Of a DNA stretch of 64,000 bases, positions 36,950-44,906 are shown one piece after another. The notes beneath the pieces were generated by a model. It was not told where the DNA came from, did no database searches, and was given only the letters and a program-made list of their open reading frames with translations. Numbering within the stretch: the first letter of the stretch is position 1; each line of letters begins with the position of its first letter. Source of the DNA: Streptomyces sp. CNQ-509 (lineage in GTDB: Bacteria; Actinomycetota; Actinomycetes; Streptomycetales; Streptomycetaceae); NCBI RefSeq assembly GCF_001011035.1, contig NZ_CP011492.1, positions 992,001-1,056,000 of the forward strand. Reading direction: 5' to 3'. The position numbers and the translations under genes were made by a program.

Positions 36950-38179
36950 CTACAGCGCCACGCCCAGCAGCGCGTCCACCGCCCGCGAGACCACGCCCGG
37001 CGCCCCCGTGTCCGTACCGCCCCCGGCGCGCTGCAGCGCCGCCCAGCGGTCCACGGCGGCCAGCGCCGCGGGCGAGTCCAGGTCCTCCGCCAGCGCGGCG
37101 CGGACCTCCTCCACGAGCCCCTCCGCGGGCGGTCCCTCCGGCCTGGAGACGGCGTCCCGCCAGCGCGCCAGCCGCCGCTCCGCCTCCTCAAGACCGTGGG
37201 CGGTCCACTCCCAGTCGGTGCGGTAGTGGTGGGCGAGGAGCGCGAGCCGTACGGCCACGGGGTCGACGCCGTCGCGGCGCACCTGGGAGACGAAGACCAG
37301 GTTGCCCTTGGACTTCGACATCTTCTCGCCGTCGAGGGCGACGAGCCCGGAGTGCACGTACGCCTTGGCGAAGGGGAACTCGCCGGTGAGCACCTGCGCG
37401 TGGGACGCGCCCATCTCGTGGTGCGGGAAGATCAGGTCGCTGCCGCCGCCCTGCACGTCGAAGGTCATGCCGAGGTGGTCGAGAGAGATGGCGACGCACT
37501 CGATGTGCCAGCCGGGCCGGCCGCGGCCGAGGGAACCGCCGTCCCAGCTCGGCTCGCCCTCGCGGGCGGCACTCCAGAGCAGCGGGTCGAGGGGGTTCTT
37601 CTTGCCCGGCCGATCGGGGTCGCCGCCGCGCTCGGCGGACAGCTCCCGCATGGTGGCCGCGTCGAGCCCGGAGACGGCGCCGAAGCGGGGGTCGGACTCG
37701 ACCGAGAAGTAGATGTCGCCGTCCAGCTCGTACGCCGCGCCGGCGTCGCGCAGTTGCTCCACGAGGGGCACGATCCGCGGTATCGCCTCCACCGCGCCGA
37801 CGAACTCGCGCGGCGGCAGGTTCCGCAGGGCCGTCATGTCGTCGCGGAACAGGTCGGTCTCGCGGTCGGCGAGCAGGGTCCAGTCCTCGCCCGTCTCGGC
37901 GGCCCGGACGAGCAGCGGGTCGTCGACGTCCGTGACGTTCTGGACGTAGTGGACCTCCCGCTTGTTGTCCAGCCAGACGCGCTGCACGAGGTCGAACGCG
38001 GTGTACGTGGCCGCGTGCCCCATGTGAGTGGCGTCGTAGGGGGTGATGCCGCAGACGTAGATGCGGGCCTCCGGGCCGGGATCGAGGGTGACGAGCCCTC
38101 CGGTCGCGGTGTCGTGGAGGCGGAGGTCGCGGCCGGTGCCGGGGAGCACCGGGACCTCGGGGGCAGGCCAGGCATGCAT
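36950..38179 (-). CDS. mshC: L-cysteine:1D-myo-inosityl 2-amino-2-deoxy-alpha-D-glucopyranoside ligase
   Basis: 409 residues. MshC joins cysteine to GlcN-inositol in mycothiol synthesis. It is a cysteinyl-tRNA-synthetase relative with [19 protein letters not shown] (zinc Cys and HIGH-like), the second zinc Cys and His near WHIECVAIS, and KMSKSKGN. It lacks the anticodon-binding domain of CysS, which identifies MshC. ATG 38179 has no ribosome-binding site; TACGCT seven bases upstream suggests a leaderless mRNA. Confidence 0.96.
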   Translation of the reverse strand: MHAWPAPEVPVLPGTGRDLRLHDTATGGLVTLDPGPEARIYVCGITPYDATHMGHAATYTAFDLVQRVWLDNKREVHYVQNVTDVDDPLLVRAAETGEDWTLLADRETDLFRDDMTALRNLPPREFVGAVEAIPRIVPLVEQLRDAGAAYELDGDIYFSVESDPRFGAVSGLDAATMRELSAERGGDPDRPGKKNPLDPLLWSAAREGEPSWDGGSLGRGRPGWHIECVAISLDHLGMTFDVQGGGSDLIFPHHEMGASHAQVLTGEFPFAKAYVHSGLVALDGEKMSKSKGNLVFVSQVRRDGVDPVAVRLALLAHHYRTDWEWTAHGLEEAERRLARWRDAVSRPEGPPAEGLVEEVRAALAEDLDSPAALAAVDRWAALQRAGGGTDTGAPGVVSRAVDALLGVAL

Positions 38180-38186
38180 GTAAACG

Positions 38187-38192
38187 AGCGTA
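38187..38192 (-). promoter_or_regulatory. Candidate leaderless -10 box of mshC
   Basis: TACGCT on the minus strand, seven bases before the mshC ATG (38179), without a Shine-Dalgarno. The identical box and spacing precede the phosphomutase gene at 40592. Confidence 0.5.
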
Positions 38193-38306
38193 ACCGCCGG
38201 TTGCCTGGTGAAACGACCGGGGCGGCGCCAGCCCGCGGTTTCGGACAGCGATGGGAGGGTTCGTACGGAATATGCCTGCGCGGGCGCCGGCGCGCGGACC
38301 GGCGGA

Positions 38307-39227
38307 TCAGACCGGCGGCCAGGGGATGGCCGGCCACTCGCCGCTGGGCTCCGGGTGCCGTCCCGAGGCCAGCAGCGCGGCAATTCGGGCCCGCAGCGCG
38401 GCCACCTCCGCCGCCGTGATCAGCGGTGCCAGCCGGGCGGCCAGCGGGCCCTCGGGGGCGAGCCCGGCCGCGAGCCGGTGCAGCACGGCGACGGCCTCGG
38501 CGGGCAGCGGCTCGCCGGCCCAGCCCCAGAGCAGGGTGCGCAGCTTGTCGTCGGTGTGGAACGTCACACCGTGGTCGATGGCGTAGAGCCGGCCGCCGGC
38601 GGCGGGCAGCAGGTGGCCGCCCTTGCGGTCGCCGTTGTTGATCACGGCGTCGAGCACGGCGAGGCGGCGCAGCCGGACGTCGTCGGCGTGCACCAGCAGC
38701 GCGGGGCGGCCCTCGCCGGTCTCGGCATAGCCCACGGCCTTCCAGCCGGGTCCCGGCTCGTCACCCTCGACGAGGGCGAGCAGGTCCGTGCCGCCGGGCG
38801 CCGCCCCCGCCGTGCCGCCCTGGCCGTCCTGCCCGCCCGTCCCGTCCTGTGCGTCCGTCGCGTGCCGCTCGTCCGCGGCCGGGATCCAGAGCTGGCACAT
38901 GCCCTCGCCGAAGGGCCCGTCCCGCAGCACCGTCGGCGGCACCAGGCCCCAGCCGGTGGCCTCCGAGACCTCGTAGGCCGCGGCCTCGCGCTGCGCCAGC
39001 GTGCCGTCAGGGAAGTCCCACAGCGGCCGCTCCCCCGCGACCGGCTTGTACACGCACTCCGCCGTCCGCCCGGCGTGGGCGACGGTGCAGAACAGGACCG
39101 CGTTCGACGCACCGCGGATGCGCCCGGCGACGGTCAGCTCGCCGCCGGTGAGCAGCGCGCGGGCCTCGTCGGACGCCAGGGCGAGCGGGCTCACTCCCCC
39201 CGGCGGTATCCGTTCTGGCGCGGACAT
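38307..39227 (-). CDS. SCO1664-type conserved actinobacterial protein (phosphatidylinositol-kinase-like fold)
   Basis: 306 residues. The sequence contains the sub-family motifs [49 protein letters not shown] and [10 protein letters not shown], which resemble the phosphate-binding Lys, catalytic Asn/Asp and DHG elements of PI3/4-kinase and HipA-like folds. I recall it as the TIGR03843 family, which travels with DUF3090 and a phosphomutase as here. A Gly/Asp/Thr-rich insertion lies near residues 130-155. ATG 39227 has GGAGGGA. Its start overlaps the end of the DUF3090 gene by 37 nt. The substrate is unknown. Confidence 0.85.
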   Translation of the reverse strand: MSAPERIPPGGVSPLALASDEARALLTGGELTVAGRIRGASNAVLFCTVAHAGRTAECVYKPVAGERPLWDFPDGTLAQREAAAYEVSEATGWGLVPPTVLRDGPFGEGMCQLWIPAADERHATDAQDGTGGQDGQGGTAGAAPGGTDLLALVEGDEPGPGWKAVGYAETGEGRPALLVHADDVRLRRLAVLDAVINNGDRKGGHLLPAAGGRLYAIDHGVTFHTDDKLRTLLWGWAGEPLPAEAVAVLHRLAAGLAPEGPLAARLAPLITAAEVAALRARIAALLASGRHPEPSGEWPAIPWPPV

Positions 39228-39781
39228 ACGTGTCCCTCCGGGTCGAGCGGCAGGCTGCACAGCGGGCAGGGCGGCCGGCCGGCGTTCACCACGTCGTTGG
39301 CCCGCTTGGCGAAGGCGCGCGCCATCTGCCCGGTGAGGCGTACGCGCAGCATCGGCGGGCCGTTCTCGTCGTCCTGGAGCAGCGCCTCCTCGGCCGCGGC
39401 CAGGTCCTCGTCGGAGTCGGCGTCCAACTCGACGAGGGCCTGCGCCTCGACGACCATCCGCTCGCTCTCCGCGTCCCACGCCAGCGCCATCGTGCCGACC
39501 CGGAACTCCTCCTCGATGGGGGCGTCCAGGGGCGCGGTGTCGGTCAGCTCGGCGGGGGCGACGGCCGGCACGTCGCTCGTGCCGCCGCTGCGCCGTACCA
39601 CCTCGTCAAGAAGCTCGTCGATCCGCTGGGCCAGCGCGGACACCTGCGCCTTCTCCAGTGCAACGCTGGTCGTACGGCCGGACTTGGACGCCTGCAGGAA
39701 AAAGGTGCGGCGCCCCGGCAGCCCGACCGTGCCGGCCACGAAGCGGTCCGGCGGGTCGTAGAAGTACACCTCACGCGGCAC
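39191..39781 (-). CDS. DUF3090 family protein with C-terminal zinc-ribbon-like motif
   Basis: 196 residues. The opening YFYDPPDRFVAGTVGLPGRR and the RTFFLQA segment are signatures of DUF3090 (TIGR03847). The C-terminus has [17 protein letters not shown], a C-x2-C...H-x-C potential metal site. The function is unknown. It overlaps the SCO1664-like gene by 37 nt and is 85 nt downstream of the phosphomutase, all on the same strand, so the three form a conserved operon. GTG 39781 follows CGGAG. Confidence 0.87.
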   Translation of the reverse strand: MPREVYFYDPPDRFVAGTVGLPGRRTFFLQASKSGRTTSVALEKAQVSALAQRIDELLDEVVRRSGGTSDVPAVAPAELTDTAPLDAPIEEEFRVGTMALAWDAESERMVVEAQALVELDADSDEDLAAAEEALLQDDENGPPMLRVRLTGQMARAFAKRANDVVNAGRPPCPLCSLPLDPEGHVCPRQNGYRRGE

Positions 39782-39866
39782 GTGCTGCTCCGATTGCTCG
39801 ACTTCTGAACGGGAACCGCTGCGGGCCCGATCCGACCACCCTACTGCGCGAGCTGATCACCGGGGA

Positions 39867-40592
39867 TCAACCGGCTCCGGCACCGCCGCCCACCTCCGCG
39901 GCCGACGCGTCCGCCGCGTCCTCCCGCGCCCCCTCCGCCCCCGGCTCCGCCGCGGGAGGCGGCGGCGCGAGGCCGTCGAGCGAGCCGGTGTCGCCGAGCC
40001 TCAGCACGAAGGGGCGCAGGGGCGTGTACCGGATCGCGGTGACGGAGGCGGGGCCCACGGCGATGCGCTGGAAGAGGTCCAGGTGCATCCCGAGGGCGTC
40101 CGCCACCACGGACTTGATGACGTCGCCGTGGCTGCACATCACGTACAGCGCCTCCGGGCCGTGCTCGGCGAGCACGGTGGCGTTCCAGTCCCGTACCGCC
40201 TCGACGGCGCGCGCCTGCATCGCGCGCATCGTCTCGCCGCCGGGGAAGACCGCCGCCGACGGGTGCTGCTGCACGGTGGCCATCAGCGGGTCGTCCGCCA
40301 GCTCGGCGAGCTTGCCGCCGGTCCACTCGCCGTAGTCGCACTCCGTCAGCCGCTCGTCGACGTGCACCGGCAGCTCCGGGCGGGCGGCCAGCAGCGGCTT
40401 GAGGGTCTCGCGGCAGCGTTCGAGCGGGCTGGTGACCACGGCGGCGGGCGTCAGGGCGGCCAGCCGGGCGGGCAGCGCGGCGGCCTGCGCCGTGCCGCGT
40501 TCGTCCAGCCCGACACCCGGGCCGCGGCCGGCGAGCACGCCGTCCACGTTCGCCGTGGACCGGGCGTGCCGGAGCAGGAGGAGGGTGGGCAT
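39867..40592 (-). CDS. Histidine phosphatase / phosphomutase-like protein (MSMEG_4193 type)
   Basis: 241 residues. Catalytic LLLLRHARSTANVDGVLAGR with the phosphorylated His, general-acid Glu in DERLTECDYGEWTG, and second His in YVMCSHGDVIKS. It belongs to the phosphoglycerate-mutase superfamily subgroup that co-occurs with DUF3090 in actinobacteria. The substrate is unknown. The C-terminal 35 residues are Ala/Glu/Gly-rich. The ATG at 40592 lacks a Shine-Dalgarno and has TACGCT seven bases upstream, as at mshC. Confidence 0.9.
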   Translation of the reverse strand: MPTLLLLRHARSTANVDGVLAGRGPGVGLDERGTAQAAALPARLAALTPAAVVTSPLERCRETLKPLLAARPELPVHVDERLTECDYGEWTGGKLAELADDPLMATVQQHPSAAVFPGGETMRAMQARAVEAVRDWNATVLAEHGPEALYVMCSHGDVIKSVVADALGMHLDLFQRIAVGPASVTAIRYTPLRPFVLRLGDTGSLDGLAPPPPAAEPGAEGAREDAADASAAEVGGGAGAG

Positions 40593-40599
40593 GGCAGCC

Positions 40600-40605
40600 A
40601 GCGTA
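40600..40605 (-). promoter_or_regulatory. Candidate leaderless -10 box of the phosphomutase operon
   Basis: TACGCT seven bases before ATG 40592, same sequence and spacing as at mshC. Located in the 56-bp divergent gap to the CorA gene. Confidence 0.5.
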
Positions 40606-40648
40606 CGTCCTGCGCGACAGGCGGCACGGTTCGGGAAAGAATGACGGT

Positions 40649-41647
40649 GTGATCGTCGACTGCGCGCTCTACCGGCACGGCCGGCGCGTGCCCGCGCCCG
40701 GAGACGTCGCGGCCGTGCTGGCGCAGGCGCGCGCCGGCGAGGACACGTTCTGCTGGATCGGGCTCTTCGAACCGTCGCGCCAGGAGTTCGACGAGCTGAC
40801 CCGCGGGCTCGGTCTGCACCCGCTCGCGGCGGAGGACGCGGTCACCGCGCACCAGCGGCCGAAGCTGGAGGTGTACGACGCGGCGCTGTTCTTCGTGCTC
40901 AAGCCCGTGCTCTACGACGACAGCACCGACACCATCACCGTCAGCGAGATCAGCACCTTCGTCGGCGACTCCTTCGTGGTCACCGTCCGGCACGGCGAGG
41001 CGAACCCCCTCGGCCGGGTACGGGCCCGGCTGGAGGGGCAGCCCGAGGTGCTGGCGCACGGGCCGACGGCGGTGGTGTACGCGGTGTGCGACGCCGTCGT
41101 GGACAACTACCTCGACGTCGCGGACGACTTCCACACCGACCTGGAGGAGCTGGAGGCCGAGGTCTTCCAGCCCGGCGGCCGCGACCCCGGTCGCTCGGCG
41201 GGGCGGATCTACGACTTCAAGCGGCAGGCGCTGGAGTTCCGCCGCACCACCGGCCCGCTGGCCGACCCGATCGCCCGGCTGGCGGGCGCCGGGCTGCCGT
41301 TCGTCAACGAGCGGGCACGGCCGTTCTTCCGCGACGTCGGCGACCATCTCATGCGCGTCAACGAGCATCTGGAGACCATCGACCGGCTGCTGTCCGACAT
41401 CCTCGCCGCGCACCTCGCGCGGGTGGGGGTGCAGCAGAACGACGACATGCGGAAGATCTCCGCGTACGCCGCCATGGCCGCGGCGCCGACCGTCATCGGC
41501 AGCATCTACGGGATGAACTTCGACCACATGCCGGAGCTGCACTGGACACTCGGGTATCCGGCGGTGCTGCTGGTGATGGTGTCCGTGGTGCTGTTGCTCT
41601 ACGTGTTCTTCCGCCGGCGCGGCTGGCTGGGCAACGGCGGGCGCTGA
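40649..41647 (+). CDS. CorA-family divalent cation channel
   Basis: 332 residues. A large cytosolic alpha/beta domain is followed by a long stalk helix and two C-terminal membrane segments; the pore signature YGMNF (IGSIYGMNFDHMPELHW) lies in the loop between them. This is typical for Mg/Co transport; some family members export. GTG 40649. It is divergent from the phosphomutase gene and convergent with a ferritin-like protein. Nothing in the context specifies the metal. Confidence 0.93.
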   Translation: MIVDCALYRHGRRVPAPGDVAAVLAQARAGEDTFCWIGLFEPSRQEFDELTRGLGLHPLAAEDAVTAHQRPKLEVYDAALFFVLKPVLYDDSTDTITVSEISTFVGDSFVVTVRHGEANPLGRVRARLEGQPEVLAHGPTAVVYAVCDAVVDNYLDVADDFHTDLEELEAEVFQPGGRDPGRSAGRIYDFKRQALEFRRTTGPLADPIARLAGAGLPFVNERARPFFRDVGDHLMRVNEHLETIDRLLSDILAAHLARVGVQQNDDMRKISAYAAMAAAPTVIGSIYGMNFDHMPELHWTLGYPAVLLVMVSVVLLLYVFFRRRGWLGNGGR

Positions 41648-41708
41648 GGGCCGCGGGCCCCTGGCGGGTGGCGCTCGCGGGTGCCGTTCGCGCCGGGCGC
41701 CGTTCGCG

Positions 41709-42500
41709 TCAGGCGAATTCGGCCGTGGTGCGCGGCGGCGGCCCGCCGAGGGCGTCGCGGAACTCCGGCATCCGCAGCCTCACCATCCGCCGCCAGCCGC
41801 CGGCGCGTTCGTACGCGTACACCGCGTCGATGCCCGCGGACAGCAGTGCGCGCCTGGCCCGCGACCACTTCAGGATCCGCCCCATGTGCGCCATCACCGC
41901 GTGGCTCACGTCCCGGTACACCCGGATCTCCGCGAGCGCCGCCTCGCGCAGCGCGGCCTGCACGCGGCGGCCGTGGCCGTGCGCGGCCATGGCGAGCAGT
42001 TCCTCGTGGCAGTACGCGAGGTGGTTGTCCTCGTCGTAGGAGATCATCCGTACCGCGCGGCCGATGTCCGGGTGGTCGCCGAAGTACTTGAGGAGCATCC
42101 GCATCTGGTCCGACGCCCGCTGCTCGGTGACCCTGCTGTGCGCGAGGTACGTGATGAGGTCGGCCTCGGTGAGCTGCCCGTCCCGGCGGAGCCGGTCGTG
42201 GGCGAGGCCGATGCCGATGCCCTCCAGCAGCATCGTGTAGTCGGTCTCGGCGGGGACGGCCACCGGCTCCAGGCCGCGCTTCTTCAGCAGGGCGTTGAAG
42301 ATGCGGCCGTGCTTGTCCTCGTCGGCGCCGTGCCGGGCCACCTTGGGGGCCAGCTTCCGGTACGAGTCGGGGATGAGGGCGGAGATGCGGGCGTTCTCCC
42401 AGCCGCCCTGGGCCTCCCCGGCGGCGGCGATGGAGCAGAACAGCCGGAAGGTGTCGTCGTTGTCGAGGATCTCCTGGTACAGGTCCTTGGCCGAGAGCAT
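41709..42500 (-). CDS. Ferritin-like/diiron domain protein of unknown function
   Basis: 263 residues, mostly helical. Potential metal ligands occur in ferritin-like spacing: FCSIAAAGEAQGGWENAR, KVARHGADEDKHGRIFN (E-x2-H), HSRVTEQRASDQM and SYDEDNHLAYCHEELLAMA (E/D-x2-H repeats). The C-terminal 50 residues are basic. A conserved streptomycete protein in this neighbourhood; enzymatic role unknown. ATG 42500 is preferred to an upstream GTG-type start because the encoded N-terminus MLSAKDLYQEILDNDDTFRL begins the first helix. Confidence 0.8.
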   Translation of the reverse strand: MLSAKDLYQEILDNDDTFRLFCSIAAAGEAQGGWENARISALIPDSYRKLAPKVARHGADEDKHGRIFNALLKKRGLEPVAVPAETDYTMLLEGIGIGLAHDRLRRDGQLTEADLITYLAHSRVTEQRASDQMRMLLKYFGDHPDIGRAVRMISYDEDNHLAYCHEELLAMAAHGHGRRVQAALREAALAEIRVYRDVSHAVMAHMGRILKWSRARRALLSAGIDAVYAYERAGGWRRMVRLRMPEFRDALGGPPPRTTAEFA

Positions 42501-42727
42501 GTCACCGTCGCCTTTCACTGCCGGAATACACCCGTATCCGAGTGAATGACGCGGATGCGTATGACGCAACACCCGCGGTGCGCACCATCCGCCATGCGGG
42601 CGATCCGTAACCGATCCGGTGACGACGCGTTGGTCGAGGTGACAGCCGTGGTGGGGACACCCGAGCCCTCACCACGGCCGTTGTACAGGGGAGAGGGCCC
42701 GGCACGCAGGGCCGGAGCCGTGAGGAC

Positions 42728-43777
42728 TCAGGCGAGGCCGGCGCGCTCCAGCGCCTCCACTCCGGCGCGCACGCCCGCGATGCGCTCCTCCCGCGTGAAC
42801 CCGGACGGCGCCAGCGACAGCGACGTCACCCCCGCCTCGGCGTACGCCCGCATCCGGTCCGCGATCCGCTCCACGGGACCGAGCAGCGTGGTGGCGTCGA
42901 TCAGCTCCTGCGGCACGGCGGCGGCCGCGCCGGCCTTGTCGCCGGCGAGGTAGGCGGCCTGGATCTCGGCCGCCTCGCGCTCGTACCCCATACGGCCGGC
43001 GAGGCGGTTGTAGAAGTTCTGCTTGGCGCTGCCCATGCCGCCGACGTACAGGGCGGTGTACGGGCGGAAGACGTCGGCGAGCGCGGCGATGTCGTCACCC
43101 AGGGCCATCGGGACCGTGGGCACGATGTCGAAGGCGTCCAGCTCCTTGCCGGCCTTCGCCCGCCCGGCACGCACGTGGCGCAGGGTGGTCTCCTCGGCGT
43201 GCTCGGGCGAGTAGAAGACGAGCAGGGCGCCCTCGGCGATCTCGCCGGTCTGCTCCAGGTTCTTCGGGCCGATGGCGGCGATGTAGACGGGGATGTGCTC
43301 GCGGACGGGGTGCACGGTCAGCTTGATCGGCTTCCCTGCGCCGCCGGGCAGCGGCAGAGTCCAGTGCTCGCCCGCGTACGACAGCCGCTCGCGCGACAGC
43401 GCCTTGCGCACGATCTCCACGTACTCGCGGGTGCGGGCGAGCGGCTTGCCGAACTCCACCCCGTACCAGCCCTCGGAGACCTGCGGCCCGGAGACGCCGA
43501 TCCCGAGGCGGAAGCGGCCCTCGGTGAGTGAGTCGAGGGTGGCGGCGGTCATCGCGGTCATGGCGGGGGCGCGGGCCGGGATCTGGAAGATCGCGGAGCC
43601 CACGTCGATCCGCTCGGTCTTGGCGGCGACCCAGCTCAGCACGGTGGCCGCGTCGGAGCCGTACGCCTCGGCGGCCCAGCACACGTCGTAGCCGAGGCGG
43701 TCCGCCTCCTGCGCGACGGCGAGGTTGTCGGCGTCCATGCCGGCGCCCCAGTAGCCGAGGTTGATCCCGAGCCGCAT
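42728..43777 (-). CDS. LLM-class F420-dependent oxidoreductase (Rv3520c type)
   Basis: 349 residues. Luciferase-like TIM barrel: MRLGINLGYWGAGMDADNLA, then AAEAYGSDAATVLSWVA, GRFRLGIGVSGPQVSEGWYG and VYIAAIGPKNLEQTGEIAEG. The group is known for coenzyme F420 rather than FMN. The substrate is unknown. ATG 43777 follows GGGAGG. It is divergent from an aldo/keto reductase across a 124-bp gap. Confidence 0.9.
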   Translation of the reverse strand: MRLGINLGYWGAGMDADNLAVAQEADRLGYDVCWAAEAYGSDAATVLSWVAAKTERIDVGSAIFQIPARAPAMTAMTAATLDSLTEGRFRLGIGVSGPQVSEGWYGVEFGKPLARTREYVEIVRKALSRERLSYAGEHWTLPLPGGAGKPIKLTVHPVREHIPVYIAAIGPKNLEQTGEIAEGALLVFYSPEHAEETTLRHVRAGRAKAGKELDAFDIVPTVPMALGDDIAALADVFRPYTALYVGGMGSAKQNFYNRLAGRMGYEREAAEIQAAYLAGDKAGAAAAVPQELIDATTLLGPVERIADRMRAYAEAGVTSLSLAPSGFTREERIAGVRAGVEALERAGLA

Positions 43778-43887
43778 GCGGGCCTCCCTGCTCTCCGGCG
43801 CCTCGCGCCGAGGTTTCGTACCGGTGGGTAATATATCTGTGTGACTCTAGCGCGCCGGTCCCCGCCGCCGCAGCGCGCCCGCCCCAG

Positions 43888-43893
43888 TAATCT
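43888..43893 (+). promoter_or_regulatory. Candidate leaderless -10 box of the aldo/keto reductase gene
   Basis: TAATCT lies 8 nt before ATG 43902; no ribosome-binding site is present in between. Confidence 0.45.
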
Positions 43894-43901
43894 CAACGCC
43901 C

Positions 43902-44906
43902 ATGGAGCACAGGCAACTCGGCCGCACGGGCCTTCGCGTCTCCCGCATGGGACTGGGCACCCTCACCTGGGGGCGGGACACCGGGGAGCCGGAGGCGGCC
44001 GGGCTGCTGAAGACGTTCTGGGAGGCCGGCGGGACGCTCGTCGACACCGCCGACGTGTACGCGGACGGCGGCGCCGAGCACCTGCTGGGACGCCTGCTGC
44101 GGGACCTCGTGCCGAGGCGGGACATCGTCGTCGCCACCAAAGCGGGCAGCGTGCCCGACCCCGAGCGCCGCTTCGACACCTCCAGGCGGCACCTGCTGGG
44201 CGCGCTCGACGCCTCGCTGGAACGGCTGGGCACCGACTACGTCGACCTGTGGCAGGTGCACGCCTTCGACCCGTACACGCCGATGGACGAGACCCTCCAG
44301 GCCCTCGACTCCGCCATAGCGAGCGGCCGGGCCCGCTACGCGGGCGTGAGCAACTTCAGCGGCTGGCAGCTCGCCAAGGCCGCGACCTGGCAGCTCGCCG
44401 GGGCCGGCGGCGGCGCGGGCGCGGCGGGCGGCCGGACGCGGCTGGCGTCGACGCAGATGGAGTACTCGCTGCTGCAGCGCGGGGTGGAGCGGGAGGTGCT
44501 GCCGGCGGCCCTGGACCTGGGCGTGGGCCTGCTGCCGTCGTCGCCTCTCGGCCGGGGGGTCCTGACCGGCAAGTACCGCGACGCCACGCCGGCGGGGTCG
44601 CGGCTGGCCTCGGAGCACCTGGCGCCGTTCGTCGCGCCGTACCTGGACGAGGAGGCGAGCCGGGTGGTCGACGCGGTGACCACGGCGGCGGACGGTCTCG
44701 CGGTGACGCCGCTGGAGGTGTCGCTCGCGTGGGTACGGGACCGGCCGGGGGTGGCGGCGCCGCTGGTGGGGGCGCGCAACGCCGAGCAGTTGTCGGCGGC
44801 GTTGTCGGTGGAGGGTCTTACGCTTCCTGACGAGATCTGCCAGGCGCTGGACGACGTGTCGGCGCCCGTGCACCGCTATCCCGATCAGGACTGGAGCACG
44901 CTGTGA
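43902..44906 (+). CDS. Aldo/keto reductase (potassium-channel beta-like group)
   Basis: 334 residues. GLRVSRMGLGTLTWGRDTG, catalytic Asp and Tyr region LVDTADVYADGGAEHLLG, Lys in VVATKAGSVPD, and His in DLWQVHAFDPYTPMDE are all present. NADPH-dependent carbonyl reduction or the reverse is expected. It is unrelated in context to the fucose-cluster AKR. Probably leaderless. The last 4 nt overlap the start of the RecD2-like gene (GTGA), indicating co-translation. Confidence 0.92.
   Translation: MEHRQLGRTGLRVSRMGLGTLTWGRDTGEPEAAGLLKTFWEAGGTLVDTADVYADGGAEHLLGRLLRDLVPRRDIVVATKAGSVPDPERRFDTSRRHLLGALDASLERLGTDYVDLWQVHAFDPYTPMDETLQALDSAIASGRARYAGVSNFSGWQLAKAATWQLAGAGGGAGAAGGRTRLASTQMEYSLLQRGVEREVLPAALDLGVGLLPSSPLGRGVLTGKYRDATPAGSRLASEHLAPFVAPYLDEEASRVVDAVTTAADGLAVTPLEVSLAWVRDRPGVAAPLVGARNAEQLSAALSVEGLTLPDEICQALDDVSAPVHRYPDQDWSTL

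Noticed and set aside
29251..44906. The two aldo/keto reductases (29251-30216 and 43902-44906) as a duplicated pair
   Set aside because: They belong to different AKR subgroups, have different motif surroundings and unrelated operon contexts.
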